DNA of 37,106 nucleotides, taken from positions 1-37,106 of the forward strand of contig JBOICV010000009.1 in NCBI GenBank assembly GCA_050740255.1. The letters are read 5' to 3'. Source of the DNA: JBOICV01 sp050740255. GTDB taxonomy: Bacteria > Pseudomonadota > Gammaproteobacteria > Nevskiales > JBOICV01. Each line of letters opens with the position of its first letter. The first letter of the stretch is position 1. Below, one piece after another: positions 1 through 8,862 of the stretch. The position numbers and the translations under genes are program-made. Under the pieces are notes generated by a model, which had not been told where the DNA came from, searched no databases, and saw only the letters and a list, made by a program, of their open reading frames with translations.

Positions 1-1
1 G

Positions 2-514
2 GTCGGCAAGTTTCTGCAGCTTTGCGACGAGCTCGGCATCGCCCGCAAGCAGGTCACGACGACCAGCCTCAACATCAACCCTGAATACCAGTGGCCCGAG
101 GGCGGCGGCAAGCCCAGGCTGATAGGATTCTTTGTATCGCGGCAGCTTCAGGTCGAACTCAAGGATTTGAGCAAGTTAGGCACGCTTACCACGCGCGCAA
201 TCTCAAGCGGAGTGACCAATGTTTCACCGCCGCATCTGCGCGCCAGCAACGCCAAGGCACTGGAGCGCGAGGCGCTGACCAAGGCTGCCGCTGACGCAAA
301 GCTGCGCGCCGTGGCGCTGGCGCAGGGTGCCGGGGTAAAGCTGGGTGGCGCTCGCACCCTCAACGCGCAGCAGACCTTCATACCGCCGCCCTATCCACGT
401 GCGATGGCCATGATGAAGACCGAAGCCGCAGATATGGCTCCGGCGCAGACTTATGAAACCGGTGAGATAAAATACAGCGCTACGGTTACCGCGGAATTCG
501 ATCTGATCCCGTAG
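2..514 (+). CDS. SIMPL-domain (DUF541) protein, 3' part
   Basis: The reading frame is already open at the left edge and runs to TAG at 512-514, so the N-terminus lies outside the window. About 170 residues are visible. The pattern fits the SIMPL/DUF541 (YggE-like) family: a helix with DELGIARKQV followed by TTSLNINPEYQW near the edge, then a conserved AKALEREALTKAAADAKLRA helix and a C-terminal strand ending in SATVTAEFDLIP. Family members are usually periplasmic or exported and form oligomeric rings; their biochemical role is poorly defined. A TTG at 167 could be misread as a start, but in-frame coding upstream of it matches the family. The next gene starts 24 bases downstream with its own ribosome binding site, so the two may be co-transcribed. 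Family call fairly sure; function unknown. Confidence 0.75.
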   Translation, partial: VGKFLQLCDELGIARKQVTTTSLNINPEYQWPEGGGKPRLIGFFVSRQLQVELKDLSKLGTLTTRAISSGVTNVSPPHLRASNAKALEREALTKAAADAKLRAVALAQGAGVKLGGARTLNAQQTFIPPPYPRAMAMMKTEAADMAPAQTYETGEIKYSATVTAEFDLIP

Positions 515-538
515 GCGCGGCCGCGCAGGAGGGAAGTC

Positions 539-2185
539 ATGTTTGGCCGATTCTTCACCCATGAATGCGATTTCGACTATGTGATTGTCGGCGCGGGCTC
601 GGCCGGCTGCGTGCTGGCGAATCGTCTGTCGGCCGATCCGAATACGCGAGTGCTGCTGATTGAAGCGGGCGGGGATGACCAACATTGGTCGGTGCGCATC
701 CCGGTCGGCTATCTGCTGCTGGTCAAGGATCAGCAGCGCAACTGGCAGTTCAACACCGAGCCGCAGGCCCATCTAAACAACCGCCGACTGTTCTGGCCAC
801 GCGGGCGCATGCTCGGTGGCACCAGTTCGATGAACGGCATGGTGTATATCCGCGGCCAGCACGAGGATTACGACGGCTGGCGTGATCTCGGCAATCCAGG
901 CTGGGCTTACGAGGACGTGCTGCCCTTGTTCAAGGCGAACGAGGACAACGAGCGTGGTGCCGGCGCGCATCACGGAGCCGGCGGCGGACTGGCGGTGGGC
1001 GAGACGCGCGGTTACAGCAGTCTGCCGCAGTACTTTCTCGATGCCTGTCAGCAGGCTGGCTACGCGGATAACCCGGATTTCAACGGTGCGCAGCAAAGCG
1101 GTGCGGGACGTTATCAGCAGACCATCCGCAATGGCGAACGGTGCAGCGCTGCGGCCGGCTTTCTGCATCCCGTATTGGATCGGCCAAACCTGTTTATTCA
1201 GCTCGGCGCCCACGCGACCCGCCTGACGTTTGACGGCCGGCGGGTGACCGGTGTGGCCTATCAGATGCGCGGTGTGATGCGCCAGGCGCATGCCGCGCGT
1301 GAAGTGATTCTCTGCGGGGGCGTGGTGCAGTCGCCGCAGCTCCTGCTGCTGTCCGGCATCGGGCCGCGCGCCGAACTTGAGCGGCATGGTATCGCCTGTC
1401 GCCAGCATCTGCCCGGTGTGGGCGAGAATCTGCAGGATCATATTGACCTGATCGTCAGCCATCACGACCGCAGCCGGCAAGCCCTGCATTTCGGCCCCAG
1501 TGCGCTGCCCGCGCACGTCCGGGCGTGGTGGTCATTCTGGCGGACGCGGCGTGGCCCGTTGGTCAGCGCCCTGGAGGTCGGCGCCTTTGCAGCGCTCACG
1601 CCCGGCGCTACGCGGCCTGATGCGCAGTTTCACTTCGTGAGTGGCCTTATTCTGGATCACGGGCGGCAGCTCCCGTATAGGCCGGGTGTGTCGCTGCATG
1701 TCTGCGTACTGCGGCCGCGGAGCCGCGGCAGCATCCGTTTGCAGAGCGCCGATCCGCTGGCCGCGCCGATAATCCAACCCAACTACCTGTCGGCCCCGGA
1801 AGACCTTGAACTGCTGAAGCGCTGCGTGCACGAAGCCCGCCGCCTGTTCGCGCAACGCGCCTTCAAATCCGTGCTCGGCGCGGAGGAGCAACCGGGCGCG
1901 GCAGCGCAAAGCGAGGCGGAGATTGAGGCCTTCATTCGCGCCAAGTCAGAGTCGGTGTATCACCCCGTAGGCAGTTGCAAAATGGGGCGGGACGATCTTG
2001 CGGTAGTGGATGCCGAGCTGAAGGTGCACGGACTCGAAGGGCTGCGCATCGCCGATGCCTCCATCATGCCGACGCTGATCAGCGGCAACACCAATGCCAC
2101 TTCGATCATGATCGGCGAAAAGTGCGCGCGCATGGTGTTGGCAGCGCGCGAGCCGCAGCAGTTGATGGAGCAGGCCGCGGCGTGA
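539..2185 (+). CDS. GMC-family FAD-dependent oxidoreductase
   Basis: This 548-residue protein is a glucose-methanol-choline oxidoreductase, a family that oxidises alcohols using FAD. The dinucleotide-binding motif VGAGSAG is at residues 17-23, followed by the ribose-binding acidic residue in IEAGG (41-45). GMC signature 1 lies around residues 88-106 (RGRMLGGTSSMNG). The C-terminal catalytic pair is His475 in YHPVGSCKMG and Asn517 in SGNTNATS. Length is typical. An AGGAGG-like ribosome binding site ends a few bases before ATG 539. There is no signal peptide, so it should be cytoplasmic or loosely membrane-associated. It is most like choline dehydrogenase or long-chain alcohol dehydrogenase relatives, but no betaine or alkane genes are adjacent and the substrate cannot be assigned. 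Confidence 0.9.
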   Translation: MFGRFFTHECDFDYVIVGAGSAGCVLANRLSADPNTRVLLIEAGGDDQHWSVRIPVGYLLLVKDQQRNWQFNTEPQAHLNNRRLFWPRGRMLGGTSSMNGMVYIRGQHEDYDGWRDLGNPGWAYEDVLPLFKANEDNERGAGAHHGAGGGLAVGETRGYSSLPQYFLDACQQAGYADNPDFNGAQQSGAGRYQQTIRNGERCSAAAGFLHPVLDRPNLFIQLGAHATRLTFDGRRVTGVAYQMRGVMRQAHAAREVILCGGVVQSPQLLLLSGIGPRAELERHGIACRQHLPGVGENLQDHIDLIVSHHDRSRQALHFGPSALPAHVRAWWSFWRTRRGPLVSALEVGAFAALTPGATRPDAQFHFVSGLILDHGRQLPYRPGVSLHVCVLRPRSRGSIRLQSADPLAAPIIQPNYLSAPEDLELLKRCVHEARRLFAQRAFKSVLGAEEQPGAAAQSEAEIEAFIRAKSESVYHPVGSCKMGRDDLAVVDAELKVHGLEGLRIADASIMPTLISGNTNATSIMIGEKCARMVLAAREPQQLMEQAAA

Positions 2186-2195
2186 GCCGCGCCTG

Positions 2196-2215
2196 ATTCC
2201 CGCTAACACGGGAAT
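2196..2215. repeat. Short hairpin repeat overlapping a start codon
   Basis: A perfect 7-bp inverted repeat (ATTCCCG, 6-base loop, CGGGAAT) lies between the GMC gene and the glycerophosphodiesterase gene. It resembles one half of the interspersed GATTCCCG...CGGGAATGA repeats common in proteobacteria. Its right arm contains the first two bases of the candidate ATG at 2214. It could affect translation initiation of the downstream gene or act as a weak processing site. Confidence 0.5.
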
Positions 2216-2984
2216 GACAGTGAACGAGCAACAAACCCTCGTCATCGCCCACCGGGGGTTCAGCAAGAAATATCCCGAGAACACGCTCGCCGCCTTCGAA
2301 GCGGCAATTGCCGCCGGGGCGGACATGATCGAACTCGATCTCACGCTAAGTGCCGACGGTGAGTTCGTGGTGATCCACGACGACACGCTTGACCGCACCA
2401 CCGACGCCAGCGGTCTGGTTTGCGAACAGCCGCTGGCGCAATTGCAGGCGCTGGATGCGGGCAAAGGCTTCGGGGGCGTGAGCGGCGATACCGGCATTCC
2501 TACGTTGACGCGGTTATTGGAGCAGATCGCGCCGCAGATCGCGCTGAACATCGAGATCAAACCGTTCTTCGCCCTGGATCAGGCCGAGGACTTTCAGTTG
2601 GCGCTGGGCCGTTTGATTGAAGAACTGCATCGGCGCCACTTGCTGGAGCAGGTGCTGCTCTCCAGTTTCAATTTCTTCGTGTTGCGCTGGCTGCGCGCCG
2701 AAGATCAGCGGCTGCGGCTGGCCTTTCTCTATACCCGCGTGATGACCGAGCTGGACCCCGTTTGGGCCTGCCGGCAGGTGAATGCCGAGGCCTGCAATCC
2801 GCAACAGCTTGAGGCGAGCCGCGATTTGATTGAACAACTACACGCCGCCGGCTTGAAGTGCTATCCCTATACCGTGAACGACACTAACCGCATGCGCCAA
2901 CTGCTGGCTATGGGTTCGGACGGTTTGTTCACCGATGTGCCGGACGTGATGCGTCAGGTACTTTCCACTGGAACTGCCAGTTAG
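2214..2984 (+). CDS. Glycerophosphodiester phosphodiesterase
   Basis: A 256-residue GDPD-family enzyme that hydrolyses glycerophosphodiesters (deacylated phospholipid headgroups) to glycerol-3-phosphate and an alcohol. Visible motifs are HRG with catalytic His13, the ENT triplet at 22-24, metal ligands Glu40 and Asp42 in IELDL, the second catalytic His55 in VIHDDTLDRTT, and EIKPF near residue 113. There is no signal peptide, which resembles the cytoplasmic UgpQ type rather than periplasmic GlpQ. The start is ATG 2214 or GTG 2220; neither has a strong ribosome binding site and the first is embedded in a hairpin. The stop codon overlaps that of the convergent outer-membrane gene by four bases (2981-2984). 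Confidence 0.9.
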   Translation: MTVNEQQTLVIAHRGFSKKYPENTLAAFEAAIAAGADMIELDLTLSADGEFVVIHDDTLDRTTDASGLVCEQPLAQLQALDAGKGFGGVSGDTGIPTLTRLLEQIAPQIALNIEIKPFFALDQAEDFQLALGRLIEELHRRHLLEQVLLSSFNFFVLRWLRAEDQRLRLAFLYTRVMTELDPVWACRQVNAEACNPQQLEASRDLIEQLHAAGLKCYPYTVNDTNRMRQLLAMGSDGLFTDVPDVMRQVLSTGTAS

Positions 2985-3862
2985 AAGCGTTTCAGCAGGC
3001 TGATCAGGCCAATCCAGCGACTGTAATCAATGCCCTCGCCCGCTTCGCTGCGGATGTATTGCAACTGGGCGTCGAGCGCAAGGTTTGCCGCCAGCGCGCG
3101 GTTGAAACCCAGCGTGCCGACGTGGGTATCCGCATCAAGCCGATAGGCGATATCGCCGGCGGCGAAGACATCATCGGGGGCACGGGCCGCGGCAATGCCT
3201 AGCAGGGTCATATCCGGCAGACTGCTGCTCACCACATCGCCAGCGCGAAACTGGTAGCCACCGTAGAGCAGCAACGCGGAGTTGAGCCGCCAGTCCAGTT
3301 GCAATCCGGCAGAAGCGCTGGACCCGTCAAAAACCCTGCTATCCGCCGAGCGCCGCGCTGCGGACAGGCTCAGACGCGTGCTCAGCGCGGTGCTGAGCGG
3401 CTTGTCTAGAAACGCGCCGAAGCGATACTCGCCGCCGTCGCGTAGTCGGCTATCAAATTCAGCGTAGGCGACGGAGCCCCACAGGGAAAAACTTGGCGCG
3501 TGGAACGCATCCGCAGGGCGAAACAACAGCCGCGACAAGAGGCTGAGTTTCAGGTTGGAAAGGCCGTCAACACGGCTATAGGACTCTGCCTTCAGTCCGC
3601 CGCGTGTGAACAGCGTCGTCTGCGGGTTCAGCGGGCGTGCGTATTCCGCCGTTCCCCCGACTACGATCACGCCGCTGCTGAGCGTACGCCGCTCCTGCGC
3701 AGCGTTGTTAACGTTGCTGTCATAACCGACGCCGGCTTCACCGTCCCAGCGCAGCGACGGCGCCGGGCTGCAGGCGGTAAGGAAAAACAGGACTGGCGCG
3801 AGCCAGCAGCTCACACGACGGACGCAGCCGTCGGCACTCGCGCCCGCTGACGCTGGCCGCAT
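2981..3862 (-). CDS. Outer-membrane beta-barrel protein, probable
   Basis: Exported protein of about 293 residues from ATG 3862, chosen because GGAG stands 7 bases upstream; the frame is also open further upstream to 3913. The N-terminus has a hydrophobic segment ending in FFLTAC, which could be a lipobox with Cys31 or a signal peptidase I region. The mature part begins with WDGEAGVGYDSNVNNA, a pattern common at the start of outer-membrane barrels. Alternating polar and hydrophobic strands follow, and the chain ends in an aromatic residue (LLKRF), as expected for BAM substrates. Transcribed away from the FecR-like gene. No specific family is recognised; a surface-exposed or porin-like barrel is likely. 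Confidence 0.65.
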   Translation of the reverse strand: MRPASAGASADGCVRRVSCWLAPVLFFLTACSPAPSLRWDGEAGVGYDSNVNNAAQERRTLSSGVIVVGGTAEYARPLNPQTTLFTRGGLKAESYSRVDGLSNLKLSLLSRLLFRPADAFHAPSFSLWGSVAYAEFDSRLRDGGEYRFGAFLDKPLSTALSTRLSLSAARRSADSRVFDGSSASAGLQLDWRLNSALLLYGGYQFRAGDVVSSSLPDMTLLGIAAARAPDDVFAAGDIAYRLDADTHVGTLGFNRALAANLALDAQLQYIRSEAGEGIDYSRWIGLISLLKRF

Positions 3863-3971
3863 TGTCGTTCTCCGCAGGCCTTGGCTAAGGCGCCACCCCG
3901 TTACTATAGTCATCCGCGAGCCCTAGCCTGTAAAGCCGGCGCCCGGCTCGCCATTCGATTAAGGAGTGATC

Positions 3972-4715
3972 ATGAGCAGGCCTACAAACTCAGGCGAAAC
4001 GCCACAGGACGAGGCGCGCCGCCACTTTCTAGTGCGCGCCCTGTCGCTAGGCTTGCTGGCCGGCGGCGGCGGCTGGAACCGAGCGGCGCTGGCCGAATTG
4101 CTAGGCCAGCGGGCGGAGAAGCTACCGGAAGGCAAGTCGGTGTTCGATCTGCGTGGCGAGGTGCGAATCAACGGCCAGCCGGCGAATCACCAGACCGTGA
4201 TTCGCGCGAGCGACAAGATCGAAGTCGGGAAAGATGGTCACTTGATAGCCGCGGTCGGCGATAGTGCCTTCATCGTGCGCGAAAATTCTAAGGTGGAGCT
4301 GAGCGGCGTCGCGCTGGTCATTCGCGCATTCAGGGCGACCGGCGCCCTGCTTGGCGTTATTGCGCCGCGCCCGCCGCAGGAACGCGTCAAGGTTCACACC
4401 GTCACCGCAACCATCGGTATCCGCGGCACCGGCTTTTACGTTGATTCCGATCCGGAGAAAACCTATTTCTGTACCTGCTACGGTACTACTGAGATAAGCG
4501 CACGCGCGGACCCGAAGGCCAGCGAGCAGGTCACGACCCAGCATCATGAAGCCGCGCGCTATATTCTGGCGACGCCCGACAAGGGACGGCGCATCGTCCC
4601 GGCGCCCTTCATCAACCACACTGATCAGGAGTTGATGACGATCGAGGCGCTGGTCGGCCGCGAGGTACCGTTTGCGGCCGGCGGCTACGAACGGCCGCGG
4701 CGCGAAGATTACTGA
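3972..4715 (+). CDS. Tat-exported FecR-domain-like protein
   Basis: A 247-residue protein starting at ATG 3972, which has an AAGGAG ribosome binding site 5 bases upstream (a GTG two codons earlier overlaps that site). The N-terminus carries a twin-arginine motif, RRHFL at residues 16-20, followed by a hydrophobic stretch and a Gly-rich region, so Tat export is likely. Residues of about 57-150 (SVFDLRGEVRINGQ, IEVGKDGHLIAAVGDSAFIVRENSKVEL) fit the FecR beta-rich sensor or scaffold domain. A conserved-looking RGTGFYV and a Cys-Thr-Cys cluster follow. FecR domains outside sigma-factor systems occur in many periplasmic proteins. It is divergent from the barrel gene and its stop overlaps the convergent MMPL gene by 7 bases. 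Confidence 0.7.
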   Translation: MSRPTNSGETPQDEARRHFLVRALSLGLLAGGGGWNRAALAELLGQRAEKLPEGKSVFDLRGEVRINGQPANHQTVIRASDKIEVGKDGHLIAAVGDSAFIVRENSKVELSGVALVIRAFRATGALLGVIAPRPPQERVKVHTVTATIGIRGTGFYVDSDPEKTYFCTCYGTTEISARADPKASEQVTTQHHEAARYILATPDKGRRIVPAPFINHTDQELMTIEALVGREVPFAAGGYERPRREDY

Positions 4716-7096
4716 TTGCTGTCTTGCGCGGCCAGCGGTTTGGGCCAGTACTTCTCGGGTTTCACCGTCAGCCAAGCCAGCGCCGGAAGCAGCAGAATCG
4801 CGCCGAACAAATTGGTGGTGAACATGAACAGCAGCAATAGGCCCATGTCGGCCTGAAACTGCAGGCCCGACAAGAGCCAGGTGCTGACGCTGACAATCAG
4901 GGCTAAGGACGTGAATACCACGGCCTTGCCGGTGTGCCGCAAGGCATTCAGATAAGCCTCGCGCAGCGAACAACCCTGCTTGAGATAGCGCACCAGCACA
5001 CCCCACAGGTAAATACCGTCATCCACGCCGATGCCAACGCCGAAGGCCGCGACCGGCAGGGTCGCCGCCTTCATGCCGATGCCCTGCACCGCCATGAAGG
5101 CGTAAGTGAGCAGCGAGCACAAGACCAGCGGCCCGACAATACTGATCACGCTGGCGAGTGTGCCAAATGAAGCCCAGATCACCAGCAGCAATACCGCGTG
5201 CACCCACACGATGACCACAATTTCGCGCGCGCGGATTTCCTCGTTAGTGGCCGCCATCACGCCGGTGTTGCCGGAGGCTAGCGCGAGGTTTAACGGCAGC
5301 TCGGGCTGCTCGCGTTTGAGTGCGTCGTTGAAAGCCTTGGTGGCGTCCACTACGCCGGCCAGCGTTTCCGCCTTGTGATCGGCGGTGAAAATCAGCACCG
5401 GCATGGCCGAACAGTCCGGGTTCTGAAAACCGAGCGAGCCGGGAACGGGGCTGATTGACTGGACGATTTCGTAACGGTTGCGCGGTAGCACGCGCCATTT
5501 AAGACTGCCTTCGTTCCATTCGCCGCGCACGCGCCGGGCGATGGCCGGCAGCGACACCGCCATCAGCACGCCCGGCGTGTTCTGCATATGCCAGGTGTAG
5601 CGGTCGATTTCTTCCATGACCGCGTGCCGGATGCAGGCTTCGGGCGTGGTTTCCGCAATCACTTTCATCATGTCCACACCGATCGCGAAGTTCTGCACGA
5701 TGGCCGCCGAGTCGCGGTTGTAACGCCCGTCCGGCCGCAGTTCCGGCACGCCGGCCTGCATATCGCCGATTTTCAGCTTGGGATACTGGTAAACCGCCCA
5801 AGCCAGCAGCCCCGTCGCAATCAGCAGCGCCGGCACCGCCCCCTTGGGCTCGGTCAGATGCACGAACACGCACCAGAAGCGGTCGCTGATTGCGACCCGT
5901 TGCGCCTGCCGGCGGCGGAATTTCTCCACGTTCGGGATGCGCACCCAGGACAGCACGATGGGCAGCATCATCTTGTTGGACACGATCACTGCCGCCATGC
6001 CGAGCGCGGCGTTAATCGCCATTTCCTGCACGATCGGAATCTGGATGAAAGCCAGCGTGGCGAAGCCGATCACATTGGTAATGATGGCAGTGGTGCCGGG
6101 TATGGCGAGCCGGCGGAAGGTTTCGAGCGAAGCGTCGAAACTGCTGCGGCCGTGTTCGGCCACTTCGTTACCCCAGCCGTTGATGTATTGCACGCCGTGC
6201 GAGACGCCGATGGACAGAATCAGAAAGGGCACCAGAATCGCGAACGGATCAAGGCCGTAGCCCGCCAGATCCAGCAAACCGAATTCCCAGACCACCGCCG
6301 CCAAGGACGCGCCGAGCGGCAGCAGGCTCAAGCGGAACGAACCGCAGAAAATCCACAGCAGCAGCAGCGTCAGTGCCAGCGCCAGCGCAAAGAACTCGAC
6401 CACTTCCAGCGAGGCGTCGGTGACATCGCCGATGATCTTGGCAAAGCCGATGATGTGAATGGAGAGGGTTTCGTCCTGATACTGCTGGCGGATTTTCTCC
6501 AACTCCATCGCGACCTGGCGGTAGTCAAGCCGCTCGCCGGTCACCGGATGACGCTCCAAGAGCTCAGCCACGATCATCGCGCCGTGCTGATCGTTGGCGA
6601 CCAGTCGGCCGATGATGCCGGCCTTGGCCACGTTGTTCTTGATCTTCGCCAGCATCGCCGGCGTGGGTTGATAGTCGCGCGGCACCACGTCACCGCCGGA
6701 AAAGCCGTCCTCGACGATCTCGATGTAGCGCACCCCCGGCGTGAACAGGGAGGTGACCCGCGAGCGGTCTACCCCGGGGAGGAAAAACACCGCATCGGTG
6801 ACATCCTTGAGGCGTTGCAGAAAACGCTCGTTGTAGATTTCGCCGTCCTGTTGCACCAGCGCGATTGAAACCAGATTGGCGCCGCCGAAGGACTTCTCGT
6901 ATTTTTTGAACACCTGCATATACGGGTGATCGACCGGGATTTGTTTCTCAAATCCCGCGTCCACGCCGACCTGCAGGGCGTGCCAGCCCATGAACACGGT
7001 GATGCCCATCAGGATGCCGAAGGTCAGCTTGCGCCGCGCATACACCAGCGGTATGACGTAGCGCAGCACCTGATTCTGGTTGGGCAGCCAGCTCAT
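4709..7096 (-). CDS. MMPL/RND-superfamily exporter
   Basis: A 795-residue integral membrane protein of the RND superfamily, MMPL type. Architecture: one N-terminal membrane helix (near residues 25-45), a large periplasmic domain, a block of five or six helices (LALALTLLLLWIFCG, FAILVPFLILSIGVSHGVQYING), a second periplasmic domain, and a second helix block near the C-terminus including GVGIGVDDGIYLWGVLVRY. Such proteins export lipids or other hydrophobic molecules. In Pseudomonas-like genomes this class often travels with DUF1329 proteins, and a DUF1329 gene is present 2.3 kb away here. It sits 15 bases after sprT on the same strand. Substrate unknown; hydrophobic cargo is inference. Confidence 0.88.
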   Translation of the reverse strand: MSWLPNQNQVLRYVIPLVYARRKLTFGILMGITVFMGWHALQVGVDAGFEKQIPVDHPYMQVFKKYEKSFGGANLVSIALVQQDGEIYNERFLQRLKDVTDAVFFLPGVDRSRVTSLFTPGVRYIEIVEDGFSGGDVVPRDYQPTPAMLAKIKNNVAKAGIIGRLVANDQHGAMIVAELLERHPVTGERLDYRQVAMELEKIRQQYQDETLSIHIIGFAKIIGDVTDASLEVVEFFALALALTLLLLWIFCGSFRLSLLPLGASLAAVVWEFGLLDLAGYGLDPFAILVPFLILSIGVSHGVQYINGWGNEVAEHGRSSFDASLETFRRLAIPGTTAIITNVIGFATLAFIQIPIVQEMAINAALGMAAVIVSNKMMLPIVLSWVRIPNVEKFRRRQAQRVAISDRFWCVFVHLTEPKGAVPALLIATGLLAWAVYQYPKLKIGDMQAGVPELRPDGRYNRDSAAIVQNFAIGVDMMKVIAETTPEACIRHAVMEEIDRYTWHMQNTPGVLMAVSLPAIARRVRGEWNEGSLKWRVLPRNRYEIVQSISPVPGSLGFQNPDCSAMPVLIFTADHKAETLAGVVDATKAFNDALKREQPELPLNLALASGNTGVMAATNEEIRAREIVVIVWVHAVLLLVIWASFGTLASVISIVGPLVLCSLLTYAFMAVQGIGMKAATLPVAAFGVGIGVDDGIYLWGVLVRYLKQGCSLREAYLNALRHTGKAVVFTSLALIVSVSTWLLSGLQFQADMGLLLLFMFTTNLFGAILLLPALAWLTVKPEKYWPKPLAAQDSNQ

Positions 7097-7111
7097 CCGG
7101 GTTTCTTCCCG

Positions 7112-7642
7112 CTACAGACGCAGGGGCAGTTCCAGTTGTACGGCTTTCAGTGGCGGCCGGTGGCGCAGCGGTGTCTGGCAATGCAGGCAAACATAACGGC
7201 CGCCGCGCTGAATGCGGCCGTGGCGTACGGCCGACAACTGATGGGTTTTACAGGCGCAGCGATAGACATACTCGCGCTGGCGGCGGCTGGGTTGTACCTC
7301 GAAGCTATGACAGCGCTCCGGTTCAGCGCCGAACAAGCGCATCACCGCCTGCCACTCGGCGCCGTGCGGGCGCACGCGCCGGCCGTGCAGCCGCCATACG
7401 ATCAGATGCGCGAGTTCGTGCGGCAGGGTTTCGCGCAGGAAGCTATCGCCATGCGCACGCAGCAAGCCGCCGTTCAGACGGATCAGATTGTCTTCCACAT
7501 AGGCTTGACCCGCTTGCAGGCCGCGCAGGGCGCAATCAATCCTGGGGACGGGAAAGACTTGTTGGAAATGCGCCTGTGCCAGCGACAGCAGCCGATGCAG
7601 CTCTTGTGGCAGAGCGTCGGCCGTCGCGGGCAAGCTGCTCAA
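7112..7642 (-). CDS. sprT: SprT-like zinc metalloprotease
   Basis: A 176-residue protein with the zinc protease motif HELAH (His75, Glu76, His79) in the context LPHELAHLIVWRLHGRRVRPHG, characteristic of the SprT/Spartan-like family. The C-terminal part contains paired cysteines (YRCAC and YVCLHC) forming the SprT zinc ribbon. Length is close to E. coli SprT. The start is uncertain: no ATG exists in frame; TTG at 7642 is used here, and the frame stays open to 7726. Functionally the family is linked to DNA-protein crosslink repair in eukaryotes; the bacterial role is unclear. It is followed by the MMPL gene after 15 bases and is divergent from dusB. Confidence 0.85.
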   Translation of the reverse strand: MSSLPATADALPQELHRLLSLAQAHFQQVFPVPRIDCALRGLQAGQAYVEDNLIRLNGGLLRAHGDSFLRETLPHELAHLIVWRLHGRRVRPHGAEWQAVMRLFGAEPERCHSFEVQPSRRQREYVYRCACKTHQLSAVRHGRIQRGGRYVCLHCQTPLRHRPPLKAVQLELPLRL

Positions 7643-7748
7643 GCGGCTTGCAGCCCCGCTCGGCGGCGCCCGCGAGTAGCGGCTGCGCGAGCTTCCCAGC
7701 CGGCGTGATGGGTCATGCGGATTAATCTAGCATTTTCGGGCAGTTGCG

Positions 7749-7771
7749 TCTGCGCCGACCGGGGGCGCAGA
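7749..7771. repeat. Hairpin in the sprT/dusB divergent region
   Basis: A perfect 8-bp inverted repeat (TCTGCGCC, 7-base loop, GGCGCAGA) in the intergenic region between divergent sprT and dusB. It could be an RNA hairpin in the dusB leader or a protein-binding site. There is no T-run on either side, so it is unlikely to be a terminator. Confidence 0.4.
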
Positions 7772-7833
7772 ATAGTCGCTCGCCCCTACTCATTTGCAGC
7801 GTCCGCTGACGCTGGCTTGTCATTGGAAAACGC

Positions 7834-8808
7834 ATGCGCCTCGGTCCCTATACCCTAGCTAACAATCTGGTGCTCGCGCCCATGGCGGGTGTGACCGACC
7901 GGCCGTTCCGCTTGCTGTGCCGCGGCTTGGGTGCGGGCCTGGCCGTGAGCGAGATGGTGTCGGCCAATCCGGCCTTATGGGGCACCGACAAGAGCCTGCG
8001 CCGCAGCGATCATGCCGGTGAGCCGGAGCCGCGGGTGGTGCAAATCGCCGGCGGCGATCCGGCGATGATGGCGGCGGCGGCGCGCTACAACGTCGCGCGC
8101 GGCGCACAAATCATCGACATCAACATGGGCTGCCCCGCCAAGAAGGTCTGCCATCAGGCCGCCGGCTCCGCCTTGCTATCCGACGAAACACTGGTCGCAC
8201 GCATACTCGAAGCGACGGTCAAGGCGGTTACGATTCCGGTTACGCTGAAGATCCGCACCGGGCCGACGCGCGAAAGCCGCAATGGCCTGCGCCTGGCGCG
8301 GATTGCGCAAGATTGCGGCATCGTCGCGCTATCCGTGCACGGCCGCACGCGGGCGGACAAATTTGCCGGCGCGGCGGAGTACGAAACCATCGCGGCGATC
8401 AAGCAAGCCGTGCGGATTCCCGTCATTGCCAACGGCGACATCGCCACCCCTGAGCAGGCGGCGGCGGTGTTGCGCGCCACCGGCGCCGACGGTTTGATGC
8501 TGGGCCGCGCAGCGCAGGGCAACCCCTGGATATTCCGCGAAGTGGCTCACTATCTCGCCCGCGGCAGCCGGCTTGCGCCACCGGGTATCGAGGAAGTGCG
8601 CGCAGTGTTCAGCGAACATATCCGCGCGCTGCACTTGTTTTATGGGGAGGAGCAGGGCCTGCGCGTGGCGCGCAAGCACATGGCCTGGTATTTGCAGGCG
8701 CAGGGCCTCGGTGCGGGCCATTATCGCCAGCTGATGCAGGCCGAGAGCGCCGCCGTTCAATTGGAGCTTATTGAGCGCTGCTGCGCCGATTTCCGGCTCG
8801 CGGCCTAG
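7834..8808 (+). CDS. dusB: tRNA-dihydrouridine synthase B
   Basis: A 324-residue flavoenzyme that reduces uridine to dihydrouridine in tRNA using FMN and NADPH. Key features: APMAGVTDRPFR at residues 15-26 (FMN-binding start of the TIM barrel), the catalytic Cys100 in INMGCPAKKVCHQAAGSAL, a phosphate-binding HGRTRADKF region, and GLMLGRAAQGNPWIF near residue 235. The KKVC motif and overall sequence identify the DusB subfamily rather than DusA or DusC. In many enterobacteria and pseudomonads dusB is followed by fis; here it is followed by a DUF1499 lipoprotein gene on the same strand. Confidence 0.95.
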   Translation: MRLGPYTLANNLVLAPMAGVTDRPFRLLCRGLGAGLAVSEMVSANPALWGTDKSLRRSDHAGEPEPRVVQIAGGDPAMMAAAARYNVARGAQIIDINMGCPAKKVCHQAAGSALLSDETLVARILEATVKAVTIPVTLKIRTGPTRESRNGLRLARIAQDCGIVALSVHGRTRADKFAGAAEYETIAAIKQAVRIPVIANGDIATPEQAAAVLRATGADGLMLGRAAQGNPWIFREVAHYLARGSRLAPPGIEEVRAVFSEHIRALHLFYGEEQGLRVARKHMAWYLQAQGLGAGHYRQLMQAESAAVQLELIERCCADFRLAA

Positions 8809-8862
8809 GTTTTTACATACAGCGCGCTCGTCGCGCGCGACCGCCTGGCTTACACTCCAGCC

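Noticed and set aside
5588..6868. Long plus-strand open frame (426 codons) inside the MMPL gene
   Set aside because: It is antisense to a clear RND/MMPL protein and its translation is rich in His, Gln and Arg, the usual shadow pattern of GC-rich DNA.
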